DNA of 64,000 nucleotides from M3007 sp040397785 (GCA_040397785.1 JBBAVI010000011.1:1-64000); one strand, 5' to 3'; counted from the stretch's first letter, positions 1 to 9,461 are shown. Program-made: numbers and translations. Notes: a model not told the origin generated them from the sequence alone.

Positions 1-8
1 GTGTCGAT

Positions 9-67
9 CCGTGGGGCTCTGCCCCACGGGTAGAACCCGACAGATTAACACACGCGGTAGAACCGCG
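9..67. repeat. cluster of three short REP-like hairpins
   Basis: Three GC-rich inverted repeats follow one another. The first (9-29) has a 9-bp stem CCGTGGGGC with a TCT loop. The second (27-39) is CGGG-TAGAA-CCCG. The third (53-67) is CGCGG-TAGAA-CCGCG. The last two have different stems but the same TAGAA loop, so the fold and the loop look conserved rather than the stem. There is no T-run, so they do not look like terminators. They lie downstream of the minus-strand gene that ends at 205. By form they resemble REP/BIME-type intergenic repeats; that is inference. Confidence 0.55.
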
Positions 68-105
68 CGCGAGCGGGTTTATAATAGATGGAATAACATG
101 TGTCA

Positions 106-137
106 TCCCGAATTTTGGTTTTCACTAAAATTCGGGA
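106..137. repeat. 11-bp inverted repeat, intergenic
   Basis: TCCCGAATTTT and AAAATTCGGGA form a perfect 11-bp stem around a 10-nt loop. Neither side carries a T-run. It sits between the REP-like hairpins and the stop codon of the coiled-coil gene at 205, so it could be part of the same repeat unit or a 3' mRNA structure. Confidence 0.5.
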
Positions 138-204
138 CCACGCGTATCCAGCAAAAATCCTTAATTAAACGAACAGAAGATCCCAAGGCTACCCAAATAA
201 CATT

Positions 205-1095
205 TTACCCATTACTAGCCACCAAGTGCCGGGCTTGCCCTACCCAGTCTTCCTGATAAATCTTGCCCGGACTGATATTCAGCGCCTTGGCGAAAGCAAC
301 AATCGCTTGATCGTCCCATTTACTGATCTGCTCAAAAGTATAAATGCCCAATACATACAACTGCTGCTCCGAAAATGGCGTAATCCCGTTGATGATCTTC
401 AAATCATCTTTGTGCTCTGGCGCGGCGGGGCCACCTTTACGGTCGGCTTGCGCACCCGATTGTTTGCGCGCAGGTTGGGCTTTCTGTTGTACCTGAAGTT
501 GTTCTAATTGCAAGTTTTCGATTTCGATGCGGGCAATCTCCAGTTCGCGGTGCAAGCGTGCGCGTTCCGACTCGAGGTTGGAAGCAGCCTGCTCGACCGA
601 AGCCATTTTTTGTTGCATGCGCTGGAAATCCTGATAAATATGCTGCCAGGCTTCCAATTCCTCCTGCATTTTATTTAATTCGGCAGTGAGTGCATCATTT
701 TGGGTATTTAAATGTTGGGTAAGTAATTCGAGGGCTGCTACTTTTTGCGCATACTGGGCCGCGTTGGCTTCGGCGCGCTCGGCACGGAGCGCAAGCGATT
801 GGTCTTGGGTTTGTCGGCGGGACTGATCGGATTCAAATTGGACAAATTGTTGTCGCATGGTGCCCAACTCGAGCGTTACTTTCTTGAAATCCGCCTCGCG
901 CAACTCATGTTGGTGCTTCAGGTGCGTATAGAGCCGTGCTAAAGTATTTTTTTCCTGCTCCGTACGTTCAAGGGTATTGCGTACGTTTCGCTCAGGCAAT
1001 GCAGCGCGCAAAGACCATCCGATGATGATGCCTGCTACTGTAAAAACTCCCCAAACGAGCCAGTAAAAAACTGGGTCCTGCATGAAATCGTCCAT
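205..1095 (-). CDS. membrane-anchored coiled-coil protein with C-terminal helix-hairpin-helix-like domain
   Basis: The 296-residue product has one N-terminal membrane helix (about residues 10-31), then a long charged heptad-rich region (about 40-205, many Glu, Gln, Leu and Ala) that should form a coiled coil. A short polar linker follows, then a compact C-terminal domain (about 230-296) starting DDLKIINGITPFSEQQL. That domain resembles the helix-hairpin-helix module, in the form LKxIxGIGP, found fused to many Bacteroidota membrane or ribosomal proteins; here Gly-Ile-Thr replaces the usual Gly-Ile-Gly. A role in tethering or scaffolding at the inner membrane is inference. No operon partner is visible; downstream is only the hairpin cluster. 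Confidence 0.8.
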   Translation of the reverse strand: MDDFMQDPVFYWLVWGVFTVAGIIIGWSLRAALPERNVRNTLERTEQEKNTLARLYTHLKHQHELREADFKKVTLELGTMRQQFVQFESDQSRRQTQDQSLALRAERAEANAAQYAQKVAALELLTQHLNTQNDALTAELNKMQEELEAWQHIYQDFQRMQQKMASVEQAASNLESERARLHRELEIARIEIENLQLEQLQVQQKAQPARKQSGAQADRKGGPAAPEHKDDLKIINGITPFSEQQLYVLGIYTFEQISKWDDQAIVAFAKALNISPGKIYQEDWVGQARHLVASNG

Positions 1096-1261
1096 GACGG
1101 CAAATTAACATTTTGACCAAAGGTAGTGCAATATACGTAAAAATTGCGCACTTTACACGTTTTTTGCACTTTATAAAGGCAAAATTTTAAAATATTCATT
1201 TAAAACAGGATAAAAATCAGTAAACCTTGTCATTTTTTGGGTTTGTCCGTACCAATTTAGC

Positions 1262-2680
1262 ATGAAAAATTCGCCATTTGTCTTGCTCGTTTATTGTTTG
1301 CTGCAGTGTATTCCTGCGGTTGCACAACAGCCTTTAACCGATAGCAATTATGTCTATATTGATACAATTCTGCTGGAAGGGAACCGTAAAACCAAAAATG
1401 CGCTCCTGTTCCGGGACCTCGAATTCCGCCAAGGTGATTCGATCCTGCGCGCCGATTTGGAGGCAACCCTGAAACGCAACAGCCTGCGCCTGCTCAACCT
1501 CAATTTGTTTACCATCGTGGACATTCAGGTTGTGGAGTGGCGGCCCGGAAATCACGCGGTACTGCGTATCAAAATGATCGAAACCTGGTTTGTGTTGCCC
1601 ATTCCCGTGTTCGAACTCTCCGACCGCAACTTTAATGTCTGGTGGAAACAGTTTAATCGATCACTTCGAAGGGTCAATTACGGTTTGGACCTGGTGCACA
1701 ACAACGTAAGCGGGTATGCCGACCGACTTAAACTGCGCTTTGGGGCGGGTTTTAATAATATTTATGAAGTCGCCTACCGTTTGCCGCCACTCAACAAAGG
1801 ACAAACCCTGCAACTACAAACCTCGCTCGCATACACGCGCCAGCACGAGGTCGCTTACACTACTACCGACAATATTGTCCGTTTCCGCCGCGACCCCGAT
1901 GTCTGGAATATTACGCAAATCCTGGGAACCATTAACCTCAACTGGCGACCAGGACTCAATAATTTCCACAATTTCATCCTCGAATACCGCGATATTCGCG
2001 TGAGTGATTCTATTGGAGTAATTTTAAATCCCGATTTTTTTCTGAACGCCCGCACCCAACAGCAGCATTTCAGCTTGGTGTATATCGGTACCCAAGACCT
2101 GCGCGATATCCGGCCATATCCCCTGCATGGTACTTTTTCGAGGATTGAAATCCGCCAAAATGGGCTGCTTCCTACCGATGACCTGCATTTGTTCCGGGTA
2201 TTTGCCGAACGCGCCTGGTATTTTCCGGTGGTTAAAAATTTATATGCCGACATCGCCATCAAGGGCCGCACCAGTTTGCCACGCCGAAAGCCGCCCTATT
2301 ACAACAACCAGGCATTGGGCTATTTTGGCAACTTTGTGCGCGGATACGAATATATTGTATCGGATGGATTGGATTTTGCCGTCCTCAAGACCGCCTTTCA
2401 CTTCGAGTTTTTAAACCGGGTATTTCAATTGGGGAAATTTATGCCCCTCAAAACCTTTAAAACCTTGCCCCTCAAATTATACCTGTCGTTCAACAATGAC
2501 ACCGGATTTTCCAACGATCCCTATTACCGGGTAGGCAATCCGTTGGCCAACAAACTTTTATACGGATACGGCCTGGGCCTCGATGTGGTAGCCTGGTACA
2601 ACAAAACGGCGCGGTTCGAATTCAGCTGGAACGATATTGGGCAGCGCGGCTTCTTCCTGCGCATCGACTCCGGCTTTTAA
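1262..2680 (+). CDS. Omp85/BamA-like outer-membrane barrel protein with one POTRA domain
   Basis: The 472-residue product begins with a signal peptide (about 1-21, ending AVAQQ). Residues about 29-110 look like a single POTRA domain (YIDTILLEGNRKTKNALL, then alternating helices and strands). The rest consists of alternating amphipathic strands typical of a 16-strand surface-antigen barrel, and the protein ends in an aromatic residue (SGF). The family includes BamA, TamA and smaller single-POTRA members; at this length it is not the main BamA. Which substrate it inserts or exports cannot be told. It is followed directly by a bidirectional terminator. Confidence 0.8.
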   Translation: MKNSPFVLLVYCLLQCIPAVAQQPLTDSNYVYIDTILLEGNRKTKNALLFRDLEFRQGDSILRADLEATLKRNSLRLLNLNLFTIVDIQVVEWRPGNHAVLRIKMIETWFVLPIPVFELSDRNFNVWWKQFNRSLRRVNYGLDLVHNNVSGYADRLKLRFGAGFNNIYEVAYRLPPLNKGQTLQLQTSLAYTRQHEVAYTTTDNIVRFRRDPDVWNITQILGTINLNWRPGLNNFHNFILEYRDIRVSDSIGVILNPDFFLNARTQQQHFSLVYIGTQDLRDIRPYPLHGTFSRIEIRQNGLLPTDDLHLFRVFAERAWYFPVVKNLYADIAIKGRTSLPRRKPPYYNNQALGYFGNFVRGYEYIVSDGLDFAVLKTAFHFEFLNRVFQLGKFMPLKTFKTLPLKLYLSFNNDTGFSNDPYYRVGNPLANKLLYGYGLGLDVVAWYNKTARFEFSWNDIGQRGFFLRIDSGF

Positions 2681-2685
2681 AAAAC

Positions 2686-2721
2686 AAAGCCCCCGTTCCG
2701 ACATTCGAAACGAGGGCTTTT
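2686..2721. terminator. bidirectional intrinsic terminator
   Basis: AAAGCCCCCGTT and AACGAGGGCTTT pair over 12 bp with one mismatch, flanked by an A-run on the left and a T-run on the right. It separates the convergent genes ending at 2680 (plus) and 2747 (minus). It shares the 14-nt arm TTCGAAACGAGGGC with the terminator after infB. Confidence 0.75.
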
Positions 2722-2746
2722 GCGAAAAAGAGCGGGCTAGGTTTGG

Positions 2747-3022
2747 TTAGAGCATAGCCTCAAAAGCTGTTTTTGTGCTGTATTGCAGGATATTACGCAG
2801 AACTGCCTCAGATGGGTTGAACTGGACCTTGGGGAGTTGGGTTTTGGCATGCAACAACTGATTAAACAGGGCATGCATTTCAGGATCGTCTTCAATGCTA
2901 TGCGCCATCTCAGCAGCGGCTCCTGCTGGCATCTCGTGGTACAAAAATTGTACGAGATCATCATAATATGTGTAGGTTTCTTCCATAGGCTGGATGCCGA
3001 TTTGCGTTTTAAATTCGGACAT
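2747..3022 (-). CDS. small acidic protein of unknown function
   Basis: A 91-residue protein beginning MSEFKTQIGIQPMEETY. The ATG at 3022 is preferred over an upstream in-frame TTG; a second Met (MEETYTYYDD) at residue 13 is also possible. The product is acidic and helical with the run YDDLVQFLYHEMPAGAAAEM followed by an acidic stretch (IEDDPEMHALFNQLL). The arrangement recalls the short N-terminal region of anti-sigma factors or ZAS-like proteins, but there are no Cys or His ligands and no membrane helix. No function can be assigned. Confidence 0.65.
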   Translation of the reverse strand: MSEFKTQIGIQPMEETYTYYDDLVQFLYHEMPAGAAAEMAHSIEDDPEMHALFNQLLHAKTQLPKVQFNPSEAVLRNILQYSTKTAFEAML

Positions 3023-3228
3023 AAAACACCGCCAGGGCAATGCTTATTGTTTTTTCTTACAAAATAATTCAGACTTTAACATAAATCTAGCCAAAAAATA
3101 ATGGGCTTAAACGTTTTTTACCTATACAAGGTATCAAATTGCCCATTTCATGAGTGTAATCGCTGCCTTGTTTGCATCCACCTACCCGTTCCAACTATTT
3201 ATTGATTTAAAAACACCACGATTAAGCC

Positions 3229-4548
3229 ATGGAATCCATGCACGACAACCACCAGGAACCCTCTATTTGGGTACGCCAGGCTACCACCATTAAAGGACTG
3301 GTCATTTTTGTTTTAACCATGCTACTCCTCATCCCAACTTCGATGATCGAAAGCCTGATTTTTGAACGTCAGGGCCGCCAACAAGAAGCCGTAGCGGAAG
3401 TGAGCGGTAAATGGGGCCGCCAACAAAACCTCGCCGGACCATTTTTGATCCTGCCGTATGAGCAAACGCTGCGCAATGCGGATGGTAAAATCACCGAAAA
3501 ATTACTGAAACATGCCTTTTATTTGCCAGATGCCTTGAAAATCAATGGGCAAGTACAGCCTGAATTGCGGCATCGAGGTATTTTTGAGGTGGTTTTGTAC
3601 AGCAGTAATTTAATCTTGGAAGGTAGTTTTGGAAAATTACAAACCGATCAATTTATTCCGGCAGATGCCCAAATCTTGTGGGAGCAAGCGCAGTTGGCCC
3701 TCAGCATTCCGGACTTGCGCGGGCTCAAGGATCAGGTAAAACTGGATTGGGATCCCCAATCATCCTTATTCGACCCCGGTATTTCCGTGAGTGGTTTGGC
3801 CGAAAGTGGCATTCATGTGCCTATTTCCTTGCAAAAAGAGGCAAATGGCGCGCATACCTTTAAAATTTCGTTGGCCTTGAAAGGTTCCGGCTCTTTATTT
3901 TTCACACCCGTTGGTAAAGTCACCGAGGTCGCAATTTCCGCTCCCTGGGCTGATCCAAGTTTTAGCGGGGCTTTTTTACCGGAAGAAAAACAAATAGACG
4001 GGTCCAGTTTTACCGCAAATTGGAAAGTACTCAACCTCAACCGGAATTATCCGCAACAGTGGTTGAGTGAAGCAAACACCAGTTATGCCGAAAGTGCATT
4101 TGGGGTAGACTTTCTGTTGCCCGTCGACAATTACCAGAAATCGACGCGCTCGGTCAAATATGCGATTCTGTTCATCAGTCTTACGTTTTTGACCATCTTT
4201 TTTATAGAAATGCGCCAAAAAACAAGGGTGCATGCTTTCCAGTATGCCCTGATCGGACTGGCGCTGGTGATTTTTTACACCTTGCTGGTATCTATTTCCG
4301 AACATCTCTCCTTTGATAGTGCCTACCTGATTGCAGCAATCATGACCATCGCGCTCACTACGTTATATGCCCAGGCTTTGTTCGCCTCCCGGCAAATGGC
4401 CTTCCTCGTAGGCGGTACCCTCACGGTATTGTATGGCTTTTTGTTTGTAGTGTTGCAGCAACAGGATTACGCTTTGCTCATTGGCAGCATTGGTCTGTTC
4501 CTGATCCTGGCAGCCGTGATGTATTTTTCACGAAAAATAGAATGGTAA
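3229..4548 (+). CDS. creD: CreD-like inner-membrane protein
   Basis: The 439-residue product matches the CreD family in layout: a membrane helix near the N terminus (about 22-42), a large periplasmic domain starting with the family-typical QNLAGPFLILPY region, then a block of closely packed membrane helices over the last 140 residues and a positive tail (SRKIEW). CreD belongs to the CreBC regulon in enterobacteria and is linked to envelope integrity and colicin or beta-lactam tolerance. No creBC-like two-component pair is adjacent here, so regulation differs. Start at ATG 3229, with a second Met three codons on. Confidence 0.85.
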   Translation: MESMHDNHQEPSIWVRQATTIKGLVIFVLTMLLLIPTSMIESLIFERQGRQQEAVAEVSGKWGRQQNLAGPFLILPYEQTLRNADGKITEKLLKHAFYLPDALKINGQVQPELRHRGIFEVVLYSSNLILEGSFGKLQTDQFIPADAQILWEQAQLALSIPDLRGLKDQVKLDWDPQSSLFDPGISVSGLAESGIHVPISLQKEANGAHTFKISLALKGSGSLFFTPVGKVTEVAISAPWADPSFSGAFLPEEKQIDGSSFTANWKVLNLNRNYPQQWLSEANTSYAESAFGVDFLLPVDNYQKSTRSVKYAILFISLTFLTIFFIEMRQKTRVHAFQYALIGLALVIFYTLLVSISEHLSFDSAYLIAAIMTIALTTLYAQALFASRQMAFLVGGTLTVLYGFLFVVLQQQDYALLIGSIGLFLILAAVMYFSRKIEW

Positions 4549-4665
4549 AACGGAATGCCTGAAAAACGGGCAATTCATCGAAAAGGCAGGCGCCGAGGTG
4601 CAGTTTCGCCCGTTGGATACAAACGAGCTGCTATATTTACGGTTCAAACCAATCTGCGCGCGTAT

Positions 4666-6858
4666 ATGAAACAACGGCTCCTGCTTCTTTTCATTTTGAT
4701 GGGTACCGCATTGCTGGCCCAAAAACCGATTACGCTGGAAGACATCTGGCAAAAAGGCACTTTTTCGGCAAAAGGAATCCCGGGGTTTAATTTTCAAAAA
4801 GACGGGGTGCATTATACCCGCCTCAATAAATCGACCATCGAACAATGTGACCTGCGCACCGGCGCGGTTTCGGGTCAAATATTGGATGCGCACAGCATCA
4901 AAACCAATGCGCCCGGCTGGAAAGACACCCTCGATGGCTACAGCTTCAGTGCCAACGAACAAAAAATACTCATTGCTGCCGAAACCCAACAGATTTATCG
5001 CTGGAGCACCAAGGCCCAGTTTTTTGTGTACGACCAGGCCACCAAAAACCTGACTCGCCTTTTTGAAGGGAATACGCAACGGTACGCCCATTTTTCGCCC
5101 GATGGTAGTAAAGTAGCCTTTGTGGTGGATAATGACTTGTATTACAAAGACTTGGCTACTGGAAATACCACCCGCGTTACCCGAGACGGAAAAATCAATG
5201 CCATCATCAATGGTGCCAGTGATTGGGTCTATGAGGAAGAATTTGAATTGGTGCGTGCTTTTGAATGGAGTCCCGACGGAAAGTACCTCGCCTTCTTGCG
5301 CTTCGATGAAAGCGCGGTACCCGAAATGCGTATGGAAACGTTTGACGGTGGTGCCTACCCCGACGAAGAACGCTTCAAATACCCCAAGGTAGGTGAAAAA
5401 AATGCGCAGATCAGTGCCTGGCTATATCATTTGGACCAAAAACAACTACTTCCAATTGAAACGGGTGCCGATCCAGAAGATTATTTGCCCCGAATTGAAT
5501 GGACAGCCACTGGCAAATTATGCATCACCAAGTTGAATCGCTTGCAAAACAACTTGCAACTCCTGCTTGCAGACCTCGTCACTGGCCGTTGCACCCGCCT
5601 GTTGGAGGAAACCAATGCCGCTTACATTGATTTGCACGATATTACCTTTTTAAAAGATGGTTCGGGCTTTGTAATGCAAAGTGAAAAAAGTGGATTCAAC
5701 CACTTGTACTATTACGATATGCAAGGCAAACAGGTAGCAGCCTTGAGCAGCGGCAATTGGGATGTAACCGATTTTTACGGAATAGATGAAAAAAATGGCC
5801 TGGCTTTTTATCAGGCGGCATCCAAATCACCCATGGAACGGGAAGTTTTTTCTGTGAAATTAAATGGTAAAAGCCAGAAGCGTCTTTCAAAGGAGCGTGG
5901 GTATAGCAGCGCTATTTTTAGCAGCACCTACGATTATTTTGTGTTGACGCATTCGGGCCTGAACGCGCCGCCGCGCTATGCGGTTTGTGATCGGAAAGGT
6001 AAAATATTGCGTCCTTTAGAGCAAAATCTGGATTTAAAGGCCAAAATTGCTGAATACGGCGTGACTCCTGCCGAGTTTTTTAGTTTTAAAACGCCCGATC
6101 AAACAGCACTCAACGGATTTATGATCAAACCCAGCGCGCCACAATTTGCCGGTAAAAAACTGCCTGTCTTGATGTTTGTGTACGGAGGTCCGGGCAGTCA
6201 GCAGGTGCTCGACCAATGGAAAGGTGCCAATTACTGGTGGTTTCAAATGCTGGCCCAACAAGGCTATGTGGTGGCTTGTGTCGACAATCGGGGCACCGGC
6301 GCGCGCGGGGAAGCGTTCAAAAAATGCACGTATCAACAGTTGGGCAAATTGGAAACCCAGGACCAGATTGATGCGGCAAAATACCTGGGCACCTTGCCTT
6401 TTGTAGATCCGGCGCGGGTAGGCATTTTCGGTTGGAGTTATGGCGGCTACATGTCGTCCTTGTGTATGATGAAAGGTGGTGAAGTATTCAAAGCAGGCAT
6501 CGCGGTGGCGCCGGTGACCAATTGGAAATGGTACGACAGTGTGTACACCGAGCGGTATATGCGCACCAACAAAGATAATCCGGCTGGGTATGAGGATAAT
6601 TCGCCCGTCAATTTTGCCGATAAACTGCAAGGAAAATACTTGTTGGTACACGGATTGGCCGACGATAATGTTCATTTCCAACATTCGGCAGAAATGGCCA
6701 ACCGCTTGATTGCCGCCAACAAGCCATTTGAGACGATGGTGTACCCCAATCGGAGCCACAGCATCACGGGAGACAATGCCCGATTGCATTTGTACACCTT
6801 AATGACCAGCTTTCTCAACGAAAAATTGAAAGAAGAAAAGCCCGTAATTCGCCCATAA
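4666..6858 (+). CDS. dipeptidyl peptidase IV family serine protease (S9)
   Basis: The chosen ATG at 4666 gives a signal peptide (MKQRLLLLFILMGTALLAQ) and a 730-residue protein; the open frame extends further upstream but without features. The N-terminal part is a beta-propeller (DPPIV_N) with the paired Glu motif WVYEEEFELV that holds the substrate amino terminus. The C-terminal alpha/beta hydrolase domain carries the nucleophile Ser591 in GWSYGGY, Asp666 in ADDNVHF and His698 in NRSHS; the 32-residue Asp-His spacing equals that of human DPP4. Expected to release X-Pro or X-Ala dipeptides in the periplasm. A -7-like TATATTTA lies 32 nt upstream of the start. It abuts the convergent TlpA-like gene with no spacer. 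Confidence 0.93.
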   Translation: MKQRLLLLFILMGTALLAQKPITLEDIWQKGTFSAKGIPGFNFQKDGVHYTRLNKSTIEQCDLRTGAVSGQILDAHSIKTNAPGWKDTLDGYSFSANEQKILIAAETQQIYRWSTKAQFFVYDQATKNLTRLFEGNTQRYAHFSPDGSKVAFVVDNDLYYKDLATGNTTRVTRDGKINAIINGASDWVYEEEFELVRAFEWSPDGKYLAFLRFDESAVPEMRMETFDGGAYPDEERFKYPKVGEKNAQISAWLYHLDQKQLLPIETGADPEDYLPRIEWTATGKLCITKLNRLQNNLQLLLADLVTGRCTRLLEETNAAYIDLHDITFLKDGSGFVMQSEKSGFNHLYYYDMQGKQVAALSSGNWDVTDFYGIDEKNGLAFYQAASKSPMEREVFSVKLNGKSQKRLSKERGYSSAIFSSTYDYFVLTHSGLNAPPRYAVCDRKGKILRPLEQNLDLKAKIAEYGVTPAEFFSFKTPDQTALNGFMIKPSAPQFAGKKLPVLMFVYGGPGSQQVLDQWKGANYWWFQMLAQQGYVVACVDNRGTGARGEAFKKCTYQQLGKLETQDQIDAAKYLGTLPFVDPARVGIFGWSYGGYMSSLCMMKGGEVFKAGIAVAPVTNWKWYDSVYTERYMRTNKDNPAGYEDNSPVNFADKLQGKYLLVHGLADDNVHFQHSAEMANRLIAANKPFETMVYPNRSHSITGDNARLHLYTLMTSFLNEKLKEEKPVIRP

Positions 6859-7377
6859 TTACTTCAATTCCTTGATTTTGGCAAATAATTCATGTTCAAA
6901 ACCGGGGTAGTAGCCCTTGTGTTGCCAAACCAGGGCACCATTGCGGTCAAACAAAAAAACCTGGGGCAAGCCATTCAGGCCACCCGGTAAAATAGATTTA
7001 AATGTCCTTTCCCGGTCCCAATAGACCGGAAAGGGCCATTTTTTTTCTTGTACCAAAGGGGCGATAAAGCGAAAACGCTGGGGATAATCGATGGAAATGG
7101 CAAACAATTGAAAATCGAGTTCTTTTTGCCAGTTTGCATATTGTTCGGTATAAGAAGCCAACTCAGCTATACAAGGCACGCAGGTCGTGAGCCAAAAGGC
7201 AAATACTGTGGGTTTTCCAGTCTTAAATACCTTTTGGGAGCTGTGTAAGGTACTATCTGGTTTGTACAAAGCAATTTCAAACGGAAATGGGCTACTCGGT
7301 TGCGGCTGGGTATTGGATTGTGCGGGCAAAACAAGCACAACGGCGTTCAATAGGCAAAGTAAAAAGAGGCGACGCAT
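6859..7377 (-). CDS. TlpA/ResA-like periplasmic thioredoxin
   Basis: The 172-residue product starts MRRLFLLCLLNAVVLVLPAQ, a signal peptide; upstream in-frame codons are ignored for that reason. It has a thioredoxin fold with redox motif Cys66-Val-Pro-Cys69 in LTTCVPCIAELASY and the cis-proline loop GLPQVFLFD. Members reduce or oxidise periplasmic disulphides, often for cytochrome c assembly. The stop codon touches the stop codon of the convergent peptidase gene. Confidence 0.85.
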   Translation of the reverse strand: MRRLFLLCLLNAVVLVLPAQSNTQPQPSSPFPFEIALYKPDSTLHSSQKVFKTGKPTVFAFWLTTCVPCIAELASYTEQYANWQKELDFQLFAISIDYPQRFRFIAPLVQEKKWPFPVYWDRERTFKSILPGGLNGLPQVFLFDRNGALVWQHKGYYPGFEHELFAKIKELK

Positions 7378-7610
7378 GGTAAATATTGAATAAAAATGAA
7401 TAGAAATTCCTACAAATATTGAGCCTTTCGCGTGACGAAACACAGAAGTTAACGTCCCATTAACGGTTTGAAAGAAAATTACGATGAAATGGTCTCATTT
7501 CACTGCTTTTTTCGTGTCTTTGCTGAAAATTTGACGGTTTCATGCTTGCTCGCGCCAGTTATAAACCGTTTTAATACACCTTCGCACTGACCTTTTCAAA
7601 CGATTCCTAC

Positions 7611-8210
7611 GTGAAGTCGACCGCCAAAAAGACTGTCGAATATACCGATTCTGAACTGATTGCGCTTTACTTGGCGGATCAACAGCCTGTGTATTTTACG
7701 CAGCTGTATCGCCGCTATGCTAGTAAAGTTTTTGCCAAGTGTATTTCTATGCTGGCAGATGAAGGCTTGGCACAGGATGCGACGCAGGATATATTTGTAA
7801 AAATTGTGCTTAATCTGTCCAAGTTTAGCGAACAATCGTCGTTTTCGACCTGGATTTATTCGATTACGTACAATTATTGCATTGATTTAATTCGGAAGAA
7901 GAAAAAAATGCCCCTGATTTTTACGGAAGACATGGGCAAGATGAATAAAACCGAGGATCAGGAAATTCCAGACAGTGTATTGCTCGAAATGAAGCAAGAG
8001 CGCCTTGAAAAAGTGTTGGACTTGATACCGCCGGGTGATAGAGCGATTTTATTGATGAAATACACCGATGATTTGTCGATCCGGGAAATTGGTGCGGTGT
8101 TGGGCAAAACCGAGAGCGCGATAAAAATGCAGTTGATGCGCGCAAAACAGAAAGTACAAATGGTACACGACGAATTATTCGAATTTGACCCGATGGAAGG
8201 CACAAAATAA
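7611..8210 (+). CDS. RNA polymerase sigma factor, ECF type
   Basis: A 199-residue sigma-70 family protein read from a GTG start. Region 2 (about residues 20-95) contains YRRYASKVFAKCISMLADEG and DATQDIFVKIVLNLSKF; region 4 (about 135-185) contains the helix-turn-helix LSIREIGAVLGKTESAIKMQ. No membrane anti-sigma factor follows; instead an 86-residue soluble protein and an MscS-like channel are downstream on the same strand. Signal and regulon are unknown. Confidence 0.9.
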   Translation: MKSTAKKTVEYTDSELIALYLADQQPVYFTQLYRRYASKVFAKCISMLADEGLAQDATQDIFVKIVLNLSKFSEQSSFSTWIYSITYNYCIDLIRKKKKMPLIFTEDMGKMNKTEDQEIPDSVLLEMKQERLEKVLDLIPPGDRAILLMKYTDDLSIREIGAVLGKTESAIKMQLMRAKQKVQMVHDELFEFDPMEGTK

Positions 8211-8253
8211 CCTGAGTTTATCATCCAAACGTTTCATCCCAAACAAAGTACGC

Positions 8254-8514
8254 ATGGCTAACAATTTCCAGAAAATAATGGAGGACCGCGAGGCAATGCT
8301 TCCGCCTGAATTGGAAGACCGGATGTCGCAGCACCTGGGTACTTTTTCTATGTTTGGGAAAGTAATTGAACTCTTTGTGCCCAATGCACTGCACACGGTG
8401 GTACGCATCTTTGGCGGTGAAGAATTGCCCTGCATCAAAGACCGCAAACGATTAGCCGAACCTGCATGGCGCAGACCGCCTGAAGCGCGCGGACCGGGTG
8501 AAACGGAAGATTAA
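8254..8514 (+). CDS. small unknown protein downstream of the sigma factor
   Basis: An 86-residue protein starting MANNFQKIMEDREAML at ATG 8254, 43 nt after the sigma factor stop. It has an acidic N-terminal half, one moderately hydrophobic segment (FSMFGKVIELFVPNALHTVV) and a charged Pro/Arg-rich tail. No known domain is recognised. Its place directly after an ECF sigma gene, where an anti-sigma is usually encoded, makes a regulatory link possible but unproven. Confidence 0.6.
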   Translation: MANNFQKIMEDREAMLPPELEDRMSQHLGTFSMFGKVIELFVPNALHTVVRIFGGEELPCIKDRKRLAEPAWRRPPEARGPGETED

Positions 8515-8561
8515 AACGCACAACCAACTTTTTAATATCGGTACCGAAAACAACCTGAACA

Positions 8562-9461
8562 ATGGGGAACCTACTACTTTTCTTTTTTTTCCAACAAACG
8601 GATGCGCCCCCAACCAGTCCTTTGGATGAGTTATTTCGCCAGTTTGCCTCCTTTTTTCCAAGAATCGTGGGAGCGTTGGTCATTTTACTCATTGGCTGGT
8701 TAGTCGCTAAGCTGGTAAAAAAAATATTGGCGCAGGTGTTGGAACGGGTGGGCATCGACCGTTTTGCTGAAATGCTGAATGATATAGACCTGGTACGCAG
8801 CAGCGGCATGGAAGTCAAATTGTCGGCGGTACTGGCGCAAGTTGTATATTATGTGATGATGCTGATTTTTGTAATTGCCGCAACCGATGCCATGGGTGTA
8901 AAAGCAATCACCCAATTGGTCACCGATGCGCTCAATTATTTGCCTTCTCTGTTTTCGGCTTCGATGATTTTTTTGCTGGGCCTGTTTTTGGCCGATCTGG
9001 TAAAAGGGTTGGTGCTCACGGTTTGTCAATCGATCGGGTTGCCCTCCGCAAAAATGATTGCTGCGGGTGTTTTTTATTTCCTGTTGGTCACAGTGGCAAT
9101 TAGTGCTTTGGCGCAGGCGAAAATCAATACAGGGTTCATTTCCTCCAATTTAACCGTCATTATTGGCGCGGTGGCCCTCGCGTTTTCCCTTGGATACGGC
9201 TTTGCATCGCGCGATTTGATGGCCAACTACCTTGCTGGATATTATAATAAAAACAAAGTGCGGGTCGGCGATGATATTCGGATCATTGGGGTACGTGGTA
9301 AAGTGGTAATGATTGACGCCAGTTCTATTTTCCTGCAAACGGCTGAGCGGGCGGTTATCATCCCTTTGAGCAAACTGGCAACCGAGAAAATTGAAGTTTT
9401 TTACGCCGATGCCCAGGACGATCAGTTATTGGACGCCGGCGATGATAAGATACATGAATAA
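8562..9461 (+). CDS. MscS-like mechanosensitive channel family protein
   Basis: A 299-residue membrane protein with about five hydrophobic helices (starting near residues 30, 90, 130, 165 and 195). The helix ending LAFSLGYGFASRDLMANYLAGYY and the following GDDIRIIGVRGKVVMIDASSIFLQT segment match the pore-lining helix and beta-domain of MscS-type proteins with TM_helix (CmpX-like) repeats. The C-terminal cytoplasmic domain is shorter than in MscS. It could be a small-solute channel rather than a true osmotic safety valve. Co-directional with the sigma factor and DUF3078 gene, with 47- and 27-nt gaps. Confidence 0.8.
   Translation: MGNLLLFFFFQQTDAPPTSPLDELFRQFASFFPRIVGALVILLIGWLVAKLVKKILAQVLERVGIDRFAEMLNDIDLVRSSGMEVKLSAVLAQVVYYVMMLIFVIAATDAMGVKAITQLVTDALNYLPSLFSASMIFLLGLFLADLVKGLVLTVCQSIGLPSAKMIAAGVFYFLLVTVAISALAQAKINTGFISSNLTVIIGAVALAFSLGYGFASRDLMANYLAGYYNKNKVRVGDDIRIIGVRGKVVMIDASSIFLQTAERAVIIPLSKLATEKIEVFYADAQDDQLLDAGDDKIHE

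Noticed and set aside
6034..6789. 251-codon open frame antisense to the DPP IV gene
   Set aside because: Covers the catalytic domain of a clear gene on the other strand.
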